From Mycolicibacterium sp. MU0053 (GTDB taxonomy: Bacteria; Actinomycetota; Actinomycetes; Mycobacteriales; Mycobacteriaceae), in contig NZ_OY726397.1 in assembly GCF_963378095.1 (NCBI RefSeq), forward strand, positions 4,402,001 through 4,466,000: a stretch of DNA of 64,000 bases, given 5' to 3'. Below the pieces are notes generated by a model. The model had not been told where the DNA came from and searched no databases. It was given only the letters and a program-made list of their open reading frames with translations. Of the stretch, positions 17,570 through 26,049 are shown one piece after another (the first letter of the stretch is position 1; each line of letters begins with the position of its first letter). The position numbers were made by a program, and so were the translations under genes.

Positions 17570-19051
17570 GTGCAGCAAGCTCCAAGCATCGAATTGGGCC
17601 AGGAGGACGCTCCGTCGCCGTCGCGCGTCGGAAAGTTCCTGGCCGCCGGTGTAGCCGTCGTCGGGGCCACCGCCATCGCGGTGACCCCAGTGAGCCCGGT
17701 CCTCGAAGACGTCACCGTCTCGAACCGTTCCTTCTCTCTCACGGCGAGCGCCAACCCGACGTACTCGAGCCCCACTGCGGCGGTGTACCAGAACCTGTTC
17801 GCCCAGGCGTCCGCCAACCTGAGCGGCCTCGGCGACACCCTGTTCAGCGATCCGTTCCCGATCCTGAGCCAGGTAGGCGAAAACCAGCTGGCCAACGCGG
17901 ACAAGATCATCGGTGGCTTCACCGCGATTCCGGACTCGTTCAACTCGTACTGGAACGGCAACAACGGGAAGAAGCTGTTCGACGAGGCGCTGGTGCACCT
18001 GCAGAACGGTGAGTACGCGGATGCCTGGGACCGCATCAACCGGTCCTTCGTCTACTCCCTGAACGTCCTGTCGCCGGTATACGCCGCGATCTGGTCGCAG
18101 GCTCCCAGCGCCCGGAATCCCGAGGGCAACATGGGCATTCCGGAGCAGATGGCCACCAACCTGCTGCAGGTTGTCCAGGCCGTGTTCGACCGGGCCTCGA
18201 TCGTCAACGGCAGCACCCAGGCGCTGTTGGGGCCCTTCCTGGGGCTGAACTTCGAGATCGCGCTGCTGGCCGACGCGGTCACCAATGCCATCGAGGAGGG
18301 CGACGCCGAGGGTGTATTCACCGCGTTGGTCAACGCACCCGGCGTGTTCGCCAACACTTTCCTGAACGGCTACGTCAACCCGGAGTGCGAGGGTGCGGCG
18401 TGCGAGGACCAGTTCCCGGGTCTGATCAACGCGACCGGCCCCATCGTCAATCTGTTCTCGGGCATCCCGAAGGCCATCGCTGAGGCGCTGAAGCCGGACC
18501 CGGTGCCGGGTGCTCCGTTCGTCCCGACCCCGCCGGCTGCAACCCCGCAGATCGCGGCCATCGACTCGATCATCGCGGCCCGCAACACCGTGACGCTGGA
18601 GATCGAGCCGGCTTCCGAGAAGTCGGAAGACGAGCAGTCGACCGATGTGGTCACCGAGCCCGTCGCCGATGAGGTGCCGGTCGTCGAGACCACGCCGAGC
18701 GAGACCGCGCCGGTCGAGACCACTCCGGTGGAGACCGCGCCGGTCGTCGAGGCTGACCCGGTGATCGACGAGTCCGAAGCCCTCCTCGAAGAGGCCGGCA
18801 CCGGCACCACGGCTCCGGCGGCCAAGCGGCCCGTCAGTGCTGCGGTGAAGAAGACGCAGGCGGCGCTGAAGCAGGTCCGGTCCGACATCCGGGATTCGGT
18901 CAGCAAGGTGCTCAAGCCACGCAACAAGAAGGACAGCTCCTCGGAGTCGTCCAAGGACAGCACCGACAGCGGTGCCGACAAGGACACCGCCAAGTCCGAT
19001 AAGGGCAGCGACAAGTCCGACAACGGCAGCAGCAAGTCCGGCGACGAGTAG
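17570..19051 (+). CDS. Probable outer-membrane porin-like exported protein (GjpA-like)
   Basis: The 493-residue protein has an N-terminal hydrophobic segment (GKFLAAGVAVVGATAIAVTPV, about residues 20-42). A domain with LFSDPFPILSQVGENQLANADKI follows, the pattern seen in mycobacterial proteins annotated as GjpA-type porins. About 150 acidic Thr/Glu/Pro-rich residues and a Lys/Ser/Asp-rich end come last. The start is GTG 17570 with GGAGA upstream. The IdeR box 305 bases upstream suggests iron-responsive expression and perhaps a role in iron or solute passage, but family assignment is from pattern memory only. Confidence 0.6.
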   Translation: MQQAPSIELGQEDAPSPSRVGKFLAAGVAVVGATAIAVTPVSPVLEDVTVSNRSFSLTASANPTYSSPTAAVYQNLFAQASANLSGLGDTLFSDPFPILSQVGENQLANADKIIGGFTAIPDSFNSYWNGNNGKKLFDEALVHLQNGEYADAWDRINRSFVYSLNVLSPVYAAIWSQAPSARNPEGNMGIPEQMATNLLQVVQAVFDRASIVNGSTQALLGPFLGLNFEIALLADAVTNAIEEGDAEGVFTALVNAPGVFANTFLNGYVNPECEGAACEDQFPGLINATGPIVNLFSGIPKAIAEALKPDPVPGAPFVPTPPAATPQIAAIDSIIAARNTVTLEIEPASEKSEDEQSTDVVTEPVADEVPVVETTPSETAPVETTPVETAPVVEADPVIDESEALLEEAGTGTTAPAAKRPVSAAVKKTQAALKQVRSDIRDSVSKVLKPRNKKDSSSESSKDSTDSGADKDTAKSDKGSDKSDNGSSKSGDE

Positions 19052-19070
19052 TCCCGACACCCCGTAACGG

Positions 19071-19106
19071 CGACGGCCCCCTCGAGAACGAGGGGGCCGT
19101 CGTTTT
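19071..19106 (+). terminator. Intrinsic terminator
   Basis: A 13-bp perfect stem (19071-19083 with 19090-19102, GC-rich) and a 6-base loop are followed by TTTT. It lies 20 bases after the porin-like gene's stop and may serve both it and the convergent gene ending at 19120. Confidence 0.9.
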
Positions 19107-19119
19107 GCGTGTGGGGCCG

Positions 19120-19803
19120 CTAGCGGAGGTAGATCTCGGAGCCGCTGGGGAAGCCACCACCCTTGGTGGTGATGTGAACGTGGTCGTAATGCCCGTAGCC
19201 GCCCGCGCGCGCGCCACCCGGGGTGAAGTAGACACCGCGCCAGATGGCGTCCTGCAGGTCGAACTGCTCGGCGTTCTTGAGCGCGAAGGCGACAATCTCG
19301 TTGCCCAGCGCGATGCCCTCGGCGCTCGAGTGGTTGGGAATCATCACGTCGATCGCCAGACCGTTGGGATGCCAGCGCAGCGCGTCCGAGCGGACCCCGC
19401 CGATGTCGGAGATCTCGGGGAAGGCCGCGCTGACGGCCCGCGCGGCCAGAATCGTCTTGATCTGCAGTCCGGTTTCCCGCGCGACGCCGGCCGGCAGCAC
19501 GCGTCGCACGCTGCGATCCGCCGCCTGCAAGTGGGCGGCCGTGACGACCTCGAGGGCGGGCACGTCCTCGATGGCCGCGGACTTGTGCACCGTGCCCGGT
19601 CCCACCTGGCCGGCCGCAATGATCTCCATGCAGCACTGCGCGGCCTCCGGGGCCACGGGCTGCGCAATACCCTGGGCGAGCGGGGTCGCGCCGCTACCAG
19701 CCGCCAACAGCGCAGCGGCTGGGGCAATCATCATCGCCAGTGCGACGGGCGAGCGCCGCCGTCGTTTCCTGGCCAATACATGCCGACCCACGACAAGCAC
19801 CAT
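19120..19803 (-). CDS. Exported peptidase-like protein (Rv0320 type)
   Basis: The 227-residue protein has a basic N-terminus (RKRRRR) and a hydrophobic helix at about residues 20-45. Its C-terminal domain contains SDALRWHPNGLAIDVMIP and GYGHYDHVHITTKGGG. The H-x6-D and DHVH residues resemble the zinc ligands of M15/VanY-like D,D-peptidases (ARB_07466-like group), suggesting a role in cell-wall peptide processing. It corresponds in length and neighbourhood to M. tuberculosis Rv0320. Catalytic activity is not established. Confidence 0.65.
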   Translation of the reverse strand: MVLVVGRHVLARKRRRRSPVALAMMIAPAAALLAAGSGATPLAQGIAQPVAPEAAQCCMEIIAAGQVGPGTVHKSAAIEDVPALEVVTAAHLQAADRSVRRVLPAGVARETGLQIKTILAARAVSAAFPEISDIGGVRSDALRWHPNGLAIDVMIPNHSSAEGIALGNEIVAFALKNAEQFDLQDAIWRGVYFTPGGARAGGYGHYDHVHITTKGGGFPSGSEIYLR

Positions 19804-20173
19804 AACGGCTTGGTAACGGTTGTCCAGCTACCGATCAAGATCAGCCCTTCGAACTCTCTTACCTATCGCGGCCCAGACCCATCTCTCGCCGGCGCCTCGC
19901 CGAGCGTCGGTCGACGCGGAACCGGACCGCGCGACGACGGCACGTCCCTTCGCATGAAATCCCTCTGAACTGGGCGTTTCCGCCCGCCGTCGGACGTTGG
20001 GCGCGCCCAGGTCCGGCTGCGGAGGCCAGCCCCGAGGCGACGGGCGAGCGGGCGTGGGCGCGCTCCCCTCGGCCACGCCTGCGATACGAGAAATCTCACA
20101 ATTGGCTTAGCAAACTGCGCGCTATTTATCGTCGTACCTGATTCCTGCAATGGCGCTGATCGCTGACCGCGCA
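19804..20173. other. Intergenic stretch without recognisable feature
   Basis: About 370 bases between the start of the peptidase-like gene and the stop of the next minus-strand gene. I see no credible ORF and no strong hairpin. It presumably holds the peptidase-like gene's promoter. Confidence 0.5.
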
Positions 20174-20566
20174 CTACGCCTCGGACTCGGTGTCCAGTCC
20201 GTCGTCGGATTCGTCGAGTGCGGTCACGGCGATGCCGTACGGCAGGAACCGCACCTTGCGCTTGGGGTCGGTGTTGTACTTGTTGGCCCGCAGCGCGTCG
20301 AGTTCGGTGGCATAGACCTGTTCCACCGTGGCGGCGCCGTCGTCACCGACGATGAAAATCGCCCAGACGCCCTCGCCGGTGTCGCCGGTGGTCTCGGGTT
20401 GCGGCTTGGACCGACGGCCGAACTCGTCGAACAGCACACCCCAGCCCGCGCGTTCACCGCTTGTTTCGAAGACCTTGCCGAACGCGTCGCGCAGACCCTC
20501 GCCCGCTTCCCGGACCATCCGGTCGAAATCGTCCGGGTCGAAGCCAAACGGCCCGTAGTTGCTCAT
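20174..20566 (-). CDS. Conserved hypothetical protein (Rv0313-like)
   Basis: The 130-residue acidic protein begins MSNYGPFGFDPDDFDRMVREAGEG and has FGKVFETSG and WAIFIVGDDGAATVEQVYATELDALRANK. ATG 20566 has GGAGG six bases upstream and is preferred over a longer in-frame start at 20578. It follows the Hsp70-like gene by 80 bases, as the 128-residue Rv0313 follows Rv0312 in M. tuberculosis. No membrane segment or motif of known function. Confidence 0.75.
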   Translation of the reverse strand: MSNYGPFGFDPDDFDRMVREAGEGLRDAFGKVFETSGERAGWGVLFDEFGRRSKPQPETTGDTGEGVWAIFIVGDDGAATVEQVYATELDALRANKYNTDPKRKVRFLPYGIAVTALDESDDGLDTESEA

Positions 20567-20646
20567 CGCAGCCTCCATGACGGCAAGTCCCGCACCAACT
20601 GCGGTTCCACCAGTGTGCGGGAAATCCGCGCACCGTGCCATAACCC

Positions 20647-22434
20647 CTACTGCTGCGGCTGCCCCGGGACCGGAATCGGGATCGGCGGCAACCCCGGGAT
20701 GTTCAGGTGCGTCGTCGTCATCGGGGGCGGCGTCGTGGTGGTCGTCGTCGGCACCGTGGTCGTGGTGGTTGTCGTCGGCGGCGTCGTGGTCGTCGTCGTC
20801 GTGGTGGTGGTTGTGGTCGTGGTCGTGGTGGTGGTCGTCGTCGGCGGTGGGGTCGTGGTGGTCGTGGTGACCGGCGTGGGCGGCGGGGGCGGCGGCGGCG
20901 GCGGCGGCGCCACCGGCGCGGGGGGCGGTGGCTCCTGGGTGATGGTGACGACGGGCGGGGGTGGCGGGGGCTCCGGCGGTTGCGGCGGTGGTGGTTCCAC
21001 GGTGTCGGAGATCACCGGGATGGTGATGCTGGGACTCGGGCTGGGTTCGGTGCTGCTCGACTGGGTCGTCAGCGTGTAGGCGACGCCGCCGAACGCCACC
21101 AGTGCGATCAGCGCCGCGCCACCGATCGCGAATTGCGGCACCCGGTACCAGGGCCGCGGGCCGGCGTCGATCTCTCCGGTCGACGGGGTGTACTCGATCT
21201 GCGGCCGGGCCCCGCTCTCCTCGATCGCGTACGGGTTGGGCCCGGTATAGGGCACCGGTTCGGCGCTGACGTCGTCGTCCTGCGACCAGGCCAACGCCCG
21301 GAATGTCGAGGACTGCGACGGGTCGGGCGCGGCCGCGCCGAGTCCGGCGCCCAGCAGGCCGGCCGTGGCGGCATCGCCGATCGCGGTGCCGATTCCGGTG
21401 GGGGCCTCGGCGTCGGGGCGCGCGGCCGTCAGTGCCGCACCGATGGCCGCGTCCAGGTCCGGACGCGGCGTGGTGACCACCGCGGCCCGGCTCAGTTCCG
21501 AAAGTTGTTGGGTGACATAGGGAATGCTGGCTCCGCCACCGACGGTCGCGACGGCGGAGATGTGGGACCACACCAGCCGATGCCGGTCCAGCTGTTCTTC
21601 GAGCGCGGCCAGCACGCCGCGAACCGGCTCGGCGATGACGCTTTCCAGCTCGGCGCGGGTGAGCCTGATCTCCGATTGTGACCCGGGCAGTTCGACGGCC
21701 AGCGTGGTCACGGTCTCGGCCGAGAGCCGCTCCTTGGCTCGCCGGCACTCCTCGCGCAACCGCACCAGCGATCCGACCGCGGCGGTGGCCGACGGGTCGG
21801 CCTGACCGCTGCTGGAGATCCCGGCCAGCACCGTCGTCAGCAAAGCCTGATCGATCTGGTCGCCGGAGAATTCGGGGTAACGCAGGGTTTCGCCGATGGG
21901 TTGGAATCCGCCCTCGGCGTCGGCCAGCGTGATGCTGGTGCCGCTGGCGCCGAAGTCCAGCAATGCGACGATGCCGTTGCCGGCCAGGCCGGGATTGGTT
22001 TGCAGCGCCGTCAACGCGGTGGTGGCATCGGGTATCAGCCGGGGCGCGACACCGTTCGGCGACAGCACGGGGTGGGTGCGCAGGGCGGCACCGAATGCCC
22101 GCACGGTGCCGGAGGGCCAGTGCGCCGGGACCGCGATGACGAGATCGCTGGTCGGGGCGCCGATCATGCCTGCCATGGCCTCGATCAGCAACCGGTCGGC
22201 GTCGTGACTGGAGCCGTCCGGGGCCACCAGCGGGACCGGGTCGCCGACACGTTCGACGAATCCGCGAATTACCTGACCCGGCTCGTTCAGATTCGGATTC
22301 TCCGACGGCAGACCCACTTCCGGCGCGCGGTGGGGGTACAGCGTCAGTACGGCGCGGCGCGTGGCCGGTGGGGCTCCCACCCGCGCCACGACCAGGTTGG
22401 TCGTCCCAATTGACAACCCTGAGGGGTCAGTCAC
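20647..22434 (-). CDS. Hsp70-like protein with membrane anchor and Pro/Thr-rich tail (Rv0312-like)
   Basis: The 595-residue protein has an Hsp70-type nucleotide-binding fold: GLSIGTTN near residues 6-13, ALLDFGASGTSITLAD near 158-173, and the adenosine motif VGGGASIPYV near 299-308. The Hsp70 substrate-binding domain is absent. Instead there is an Ala-rich linker with TFRALAWSQDDD, one membrane helix (about 436-457), and a tail of Pro and long Thr runs, encoded by ACC/ACG repeats at about 20700-20860. It matches M. tuberculosis Rv0312 ('proline and threonine rich', 620 aa). GTG 22434. Function is unknown; a surface-signalling or scaffold role is inference. Confidence 0.8.
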   Translation of the reverse strand: MTDPSGLSIGTTNLVVARVGAPPATRRAVLTLYPHRAPEVGLPSENPNLNEPGQVIRGFVERVGDPVPLVAPDGSSHDADRLLIEAMAGMIGAPTSDLVIAVPAHWPSGTVRAFGAALRTHPVLSPNGVAPRLIPDATTALTALQTNPGLAGNGIVALLDFGASGTSITLADAEGGFQPIGETLRYPEFSGDQIDQALLTTVLAGISSSGQADPSATAAVGSLVRLREECRRAKERLSAETVTTLAVELPGSQSEIRLTRAELESVIAEPVRGVLAALEEQLDRHRLVWSHISAVATVGGGASIPYVTQQLSELSRAAVVTTPRPDLDAAIGAALTAARPDAEAPTGIGTAIGDAATAGLLGAGLGAAAPDPSQSSTFRALAWSQDDDVSAEPVPYTGPNPYAIEESGARPQIEYTPSTGEIDAGPRPWYRVPQFAIGGAALIALVAFGGVAYTLTTQSSSTEPSPSPSITIPVISDTVEPPPPQPPEPPPPPPVVTITQEPPPPAPVAPPPPPPPPPPTPVTTTTTTPPPTTTTTTTTTTTTTTTTTTTTPPTTTTTTTVPTTTTTTPPPMTTTHLNIPGLPPIPIPVPGQPQQ

Positions 22435-22618
22435 TACCTCTACCTTGCGTCCGTCAGGGGCTGCGGCCAGTGCTCCACCCTAGACCCCGGGCGCACCGAG
22501 TCGGCCTAGCGACTCGGTCACCGAAGCAATGAATGCGCCATCCGCGTAATCCACGCAACGGTAGCGCCGCCATGGCGGCAAACCCCGGCCGGGGCCGCGC
22601 GTCTCGCGATACGGCGGC

Positions 22619-23851
22619 TCAGACGACGGTGAGCGGTAGCGACTTTCGGTCCTCGAAGACGAAGGTCGAGCCGCCGCTGATCTTGGCGACCTCCACCTCG
22701 GAGGACACCTTGTGCGCGGTGTCTCCCATCGCGAATTCGAGCGTCCAGTCGGTGTCGGTGCCCGTGACGTGGACGTCGATGAACGGGTCGACGGCGGTGG
22801 CGATCGCCTGCAGCGGCCGGGTCTCCCCCGGCGTGCACAGCGAGATCCAGGTGCCGTCGTCGTGGGCGACGCTGCGGTGCACGTGCATACGTCCGCCGTC
22901 GAATTCGGCGTCGACGTAGCCGTTCGGGTTGACCAACGGATGCAGTTCGAGCACCCGCAGCGCACCGTCGATGCCGTCGGGCAGCTTGAGCGCCTTATGG
23001 ATTCGCTCGGCGGCCAGCCCGGCCAACCCGATGAGCTGCTTGGTGCAGATGTCGCGGGCCTGCGACTCGTCGGTGGCCCGGGTCTTGACCGCGAGTACGA
23101 ACGACAGGTTCAACAGCTGCATCTGCAGGCAGACCTCGTCGGCCATCCGCACCAGCGCGGACTTCGAGTACACGCTGAAGTCGAAGTCGCTCACCAGCGG
23201 TCCGGAGTAGTCGGACTGGCCGTCATCACCCGGGTCGATGGGCGTCAATTCCCAACTGGCGGCGTGGGTTTTCTCGATCACCGCCAACGGCGGCAGGCCC
23301 GAGACCACGGGGTGTGATTCATCGATGATCACCGTCCAGGCGCAGTGCGGTTTGCGATCGGAGGGGATGCGGGGCGGACGGTGGATGGGCCGGATCTGGG
23401 TGCGCGGATTCGTCGCCACCGCGGTGGCGTCGAAGGTCGGATCCTCGATGTCGTGGCACATGCCGCGGACGTACTCGTCGCCCATCGGCTCGACGTCCAT
23501 CAGCGCACCGCAGTGGTCGAGGTAGAACTCGCCGTGGTAGCGGTCGTGCAGGATGTAGCGGAAGTCCATGAACTGCGGCGGCGCGCCGATGTCCAGCTGC
23601 ATGCCCTTGAAGATGGTGGGGACATCGTCGCCCTCGAAGTTCAACGCGCGCTGCATGCGCTTGGTGTAGATCGGGCTGGCGCCGGCCCACTCCTCGATGG
23701 CGATCTGCAGCATTTCTTCGCGGCCGAAATTGCTGATGCACCAAGCCATCCCAGAGCGGTCGATCATCTGGCCGATGAGCAGCAGTTCGGGCAACAACGT
23801 GGCGAGCTCGGCACGCGATAACGACTCAAAGCGACTGGGGGCTGCGGTCAC
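22619..23851 (-). CDS. Conserved hypothetical protein (Rv0311-like)
   Basis: The 410-residue protein has no signal peptide or membrane helix. Conserved-looking segments include GMAWCISNFGREEMLQIAIEEW, FMDFRYILHDRYHGEFYLDHCGALMDVEP and MCHDIEDPTFDATA. The His/Cys-rich middle could bind metal or a flavin-like group, but no family is recognised. Length and neighbours fit M. tuberculosis Rv0311. GTG 23851 lies 38 bases from the divergent TetR gene, so TetR is the likely regulator. Confidence 0.75.
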   Translation of the reverse strand: MTAAPSRFESLSRAELATLLPELLLIGQMIDRSGMAWCISNFGREEMLQIAIEEWAGASPIYTKRMQRALNFEGDDVPTIFKGMQLDIGAPPQFMDFRYILHDRYHGEFYLDHCGALMDVEPMGDEYVRGMCHDIEDPTFDATAVATNPRTQIRPIHRPPRIPSDRKPHCAWTVIIDESHPVVSGLPPLAVIEKTHAASWELTPIDPGDDGQSDYSGPLVSDFDFSVYSKSALVRMADEVCLQMQLLNLSFVLAVKTRATDESQARDICTKQLIGLAGLAAERIHKALKLPDGIDGALRVLELHPLVNPNGYVDAEFDGGRMHVHRSVAHDDGTWISLCTPGETRPLQAIATAVDPFIDVHVTGTDTDWTLEFAMGDTAHKVSSEVEVAKISGGSTFVFEDRKSLPLTVV

Positions 23852-23857
23852 GCTTCC

Positions 23858-23892
23858 AACATAGAGTCAACAATGTTATAAAGTCAACAATG
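23858..23892. promoter_or_regulatory. Operator candidate between TetR gene and Rv0311-like gene
   Basis: The 38-base intergenic region holds two direct copies of AGTCAACAATG (23865-23875 and 23882-23892, 17 bases apart) and an inverted pair AACAT/ATGTT (23858-23862, 23873-23877). The second copy includes the TetR start codon. This compact arrangement fits autoregulation and shared control of both genes. Confidence 0.55.
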
Positions 23893-24534
23893 ACATCTGC
23901 AGCCCGCACCTCGCCGACCCGGCGGACCACCGCGCCCCGCAAGCGCGGCGATGAAACCCGGGCCAAGATCATCGACGAGACCGCGCGCTGCGTGGTCGAG
24001 GAGGGATTCACCGCAGCCACCGCCAAACACGTCGCCGAACGCGCCGGCGTGACCTGGGGCGTCATCCAGTATCACTTCGGTGATCGCAATGGACTGCTCA
24101 TGGCCGTGGTCGACGACGGCGTCGCCAAGCTGATCGAAAGCCTGTCGACCGCCGACGTCAGCGGGTTGCCGTTGGCCGAGCGCATCGAAACCGTCGTCGA
24201 CATCGCGTGGCAGTGCTACCGCAGCCCCACCTCCATGGCCGCGTTCGAGATCCTGCAGGCCACCCGCGGGCGCCTCGGCGACTCGTCGCGTCGGCACCTG
24301 CTGGAGATGAACGACGCAATCAGCGCATTGGGTCGGCTGATCTCCGAGAATCCCGCCGATCATCTGGTCTCAGAAGTCATCTGGTCTGCGCTGCGCGGCA
24401 TGGTACTCGCCGACATGATCGTGGGGCGGCCCGTCGATTGGCAGCGTGAACGCGCCACGCTGGTCGACATGGTCACGCAGTACCTTGGGCAGAAGCACCT
24501 CGGCGATGACGCCGACAGCGGACATCTCGATTAA
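23890..24534 (+). CDS. TetR-family transcriptional regulator
   Basis: The 214-residue protein has a basic N-terminus, then the TetR helix-turn-helix at about residues 20-65 (TAAKHVAERAGVTWGVIQYHFGDRNGL), and an all-helical ligand domain. It is divergent from the Rv0311-like gene and overlaps a repeat that is probably its own operator. The ligand is unknown. The ATG 23890 may be leaderless, since the region upstream is only 38 bases. Confidence 0.85.
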   Translation: MTSAARTSPTRRTTAPRKRGDETRAKIIDETARCVVEEGFTAATAKHVAERAGVTWGVIQYHFGDRNGLLMAVVDDGVAKLIESLSTADVSGLPLAERIETVVDIAWQCYRSPTSMAAFEILQATRGRLGDSSRRHLLEMNDAISALGRLISENPADHLVSEVIWSALRGMVLADMIVGRPVDWQRERATLVDMVTQYLGQKHLGDDADSGHLD

Positions 24535-24545
24535 GGCGGTTGGTA

Positions 24546-24935
24546 GTGGCAGGTTATGACGACGTGGATCGGTACGTAGGGCCACTGCTTTCCCAACTCG
24601 GCTTCGAACCCGACGGCGTCGACGAAGCAATTCAGTACGGTGAGCGACCCGCCTGGGCCGTCTATTACCGCGGCGAGGACTGCAAGTTTCAGGTGTGCTG
24701 GTCCGCCAGCGAGGGCGGCGTCGACTTCATGCTGAGTCCGTTGGACGCGCCGAATGAGTTTGGGCTGGTGAACAAGTCGGGGCAGTGGCACTACGTGCTG
24801 GCCCTCAGCGGAACCAACGACGGCGAGATGACGCCGAGCCTGGATGCGACGGCCGGCACCTGGTGGGCCTGGCGCGAGGCGCTCCTGGAAACCCACCTCG
24901 GCACGGCTCGAACCGCACTGTTGGCAAATACGTGA
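24546..24935 (+). CDS. Hypothetical soluble protein
   Basis: The 129-residue protein (GTG start, AGYDDVDRYVGPLLSQLGFEP) contains WAVYYRGEDCKFQVCWSA and GGVDFMLSPLDAP, an alpha/beta pattern without known motif. It begins 12 bases after the TetR stop and is probably cotranscribed. An in-frame TTG at 24540 is possible. No family is recognised. Confidence 0.6.
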   Translation: MAGYDDVDRYVGPLLSQLGFEPDGVDEAIQYGERPAWAVYYRGEDCKFQVCWSASEGGVDFMLSPLDAPNEFGLVNKSGQWHYVLALSGTNDGEMTPSLDATAGTWWAWREALLETHLGTARTALLANT

Positions 24936-24968
24936 TGGCGCTCCCGCACGTTGTGCTGCAATGGTGCC

Positions 24969-25424
24969 ATGAGCGATCTCGCGGACATCAAGGCAGTCAA
25001 GTATCGATACCTACGGGCACTGGACACCAAGAAGTGGGACGAGTTCGCGACCACCTTGACCGAGGACATCGCCGGCGACTACGGCTCGTCGCTGGGTGAG
25101 AAGCACCAATTCACCGACCGCGACTCGCTGGTGGGGTTCATGCGGAACTCGCTGCCGACCAACGTGATCAGCGAGCACCGCGTCACGCACCCCGAGATCA
25201 CCATCGACGGGGACGAGGCGTCCGGGATCTGGTACCTGCAAGACCGCGTGATTGTCGCCGACTTCGATTTCATGTTGATCGGTGCGGCGTTCTACCACGA
25301 CCGCTACCGCCGTACCCCCGACGGTTGGAAGATCTGCGCCACCGGATACGAGCGGACCTACGAGGCGACGATGTCGCTCAAGGGGCTGGATTTCAAGCTC
25401 ACGCCTGGTGCGGCGCTGGATTAG
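24969..25424 (+). CDS. SnoaL-like/NTF2-like protein (Rv0310c-like)
   Basis: The 151-residue protein has the SnoaL_4 pattern: DIKAVKYRYLRALDTKKWDEFATTLTEDI, then HRVTHPEITIDGDEASGIWYLQD and GAAFYHDRYRRTPDGWKI. Members include bile-acid dehydratase-like and scytalone-dehydratase-like proteins; the substrate is unknown. It matches the length and neighbourhood of M. tuberculosis Rv0310c. ATG 24969; two bases separate its stop from the next reading frame. Confidence 0.75.
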   Translation: MSDLADIKAVKYRYLRALDTKKWDEFATTLTEDIAGDYGSSLGEKHQFTDRDSLVGFMRNSLPTNVISEHRVTHPEITIDGDEASGIWYLQDRVIVADFDFMLIGAAFYHDRYRRTPDGWKICATGYERTYEATMSLKGLDFKLTPGAALD

Positions 25425-25426
25425 CG

Positions 25427-25701
25427 ATGGTCGCGAGCCCCGGCATTGACCTCAAGTTTGCGCCGGCCGTGGCCGTGGTCGGCGGGGGTCTGGGAGCCGT
25501 GCTGGTCGCAGTCTCGCAGTACGGCTGGTTGTGGATATGGCCCTTCGCCATTGGGTTCGCCGCCGCGGGTCGGGTGGCATCACCTACTGGTGGCGGCGGA
25601 AACAGTCACCGCCTTGGTGGGCCGCGGCAATCGCGACCAGCCTGATAGTGGTCAGCGTGGCGGCCGTGATCCTCGGAGCAAGCGCTGGGGACCTACTGTG
25701 A
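25427..25701 (+). pseudogene. Small membrane protein gene with apparent single-base frameshift
   Basis: The frame from ATG 25427 encodes a membrane helix (AVAVVGGGLGAVLVAVSQYGWLWIWPFAIGFAAAGR), then turns into a Gly/Arg-rich nonsense tail ending at 25645. Adding one base near 25571-25574 restores a second coherent membrane segment (GITYWWRRKQSPPWW, then AAIATSLIVVSVAAVILGAS). That frame ends at TGA 25699-25701, which overlaps the next gene's GTG in a GTGA coupling. So the gene is either newly broken or carries a sequencing or programmed shift. Confidence 0.6.
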
Positions 25702-25922
25702 AAACCCGCCATCGAGATTGGGCCTGGCAGGCGGCGGGGCTCCTGGTCGGGATCGGCCCGGCGATTATGTTCGCCTACGGACTGCTTGTCGGAATCGCCT
25801 TCTTCGTGTTGCTCACCTCGGCCGGGATGCTGTGGGAGCGGACGCGGTCGTTCTTCTACGGCGCGATGTGTTCCCTGCTGGCACTGCCCGGACTTGCGGT
25901 TGGAGTGTTGGTGATTGGGTGA
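25698..25922 (+). CDS. Small two-helix membrane protein
   Basis: The 74-residue protein (GTG, KTRHRDWAWQAAGLLVG) has two or three hydrophobic segments (AAGLLVGIGPAIMFAYGLLV, FFVLLTSAGMLW, SLLALPGLAVGVLVIG). Its start overlaps the restored stop of the preceding frameshifted gene, suggesting the two were a coupled pair. No family is recognised. Confidence 0.55.
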   Translation: MKTRHRDWAWQAAGLLVGIGPAIMFAYGLLVGIAFFVLLTSAGMLWERTRSFFYGAMCSLLALPGLAVGVLVIG

Positions 25923-26049
25923 GTGTTGGCCGGTGAAGCACAAGTCGCGTTGGCGATTCTTCGCATCGCCCCTGGCGGGCCACAAAGCAGTTCAACGCAC
26001 TCCCCCGCGGCGGATCCGAAGTATCCGGGAGTTGCTGGTGCGCAATGCC

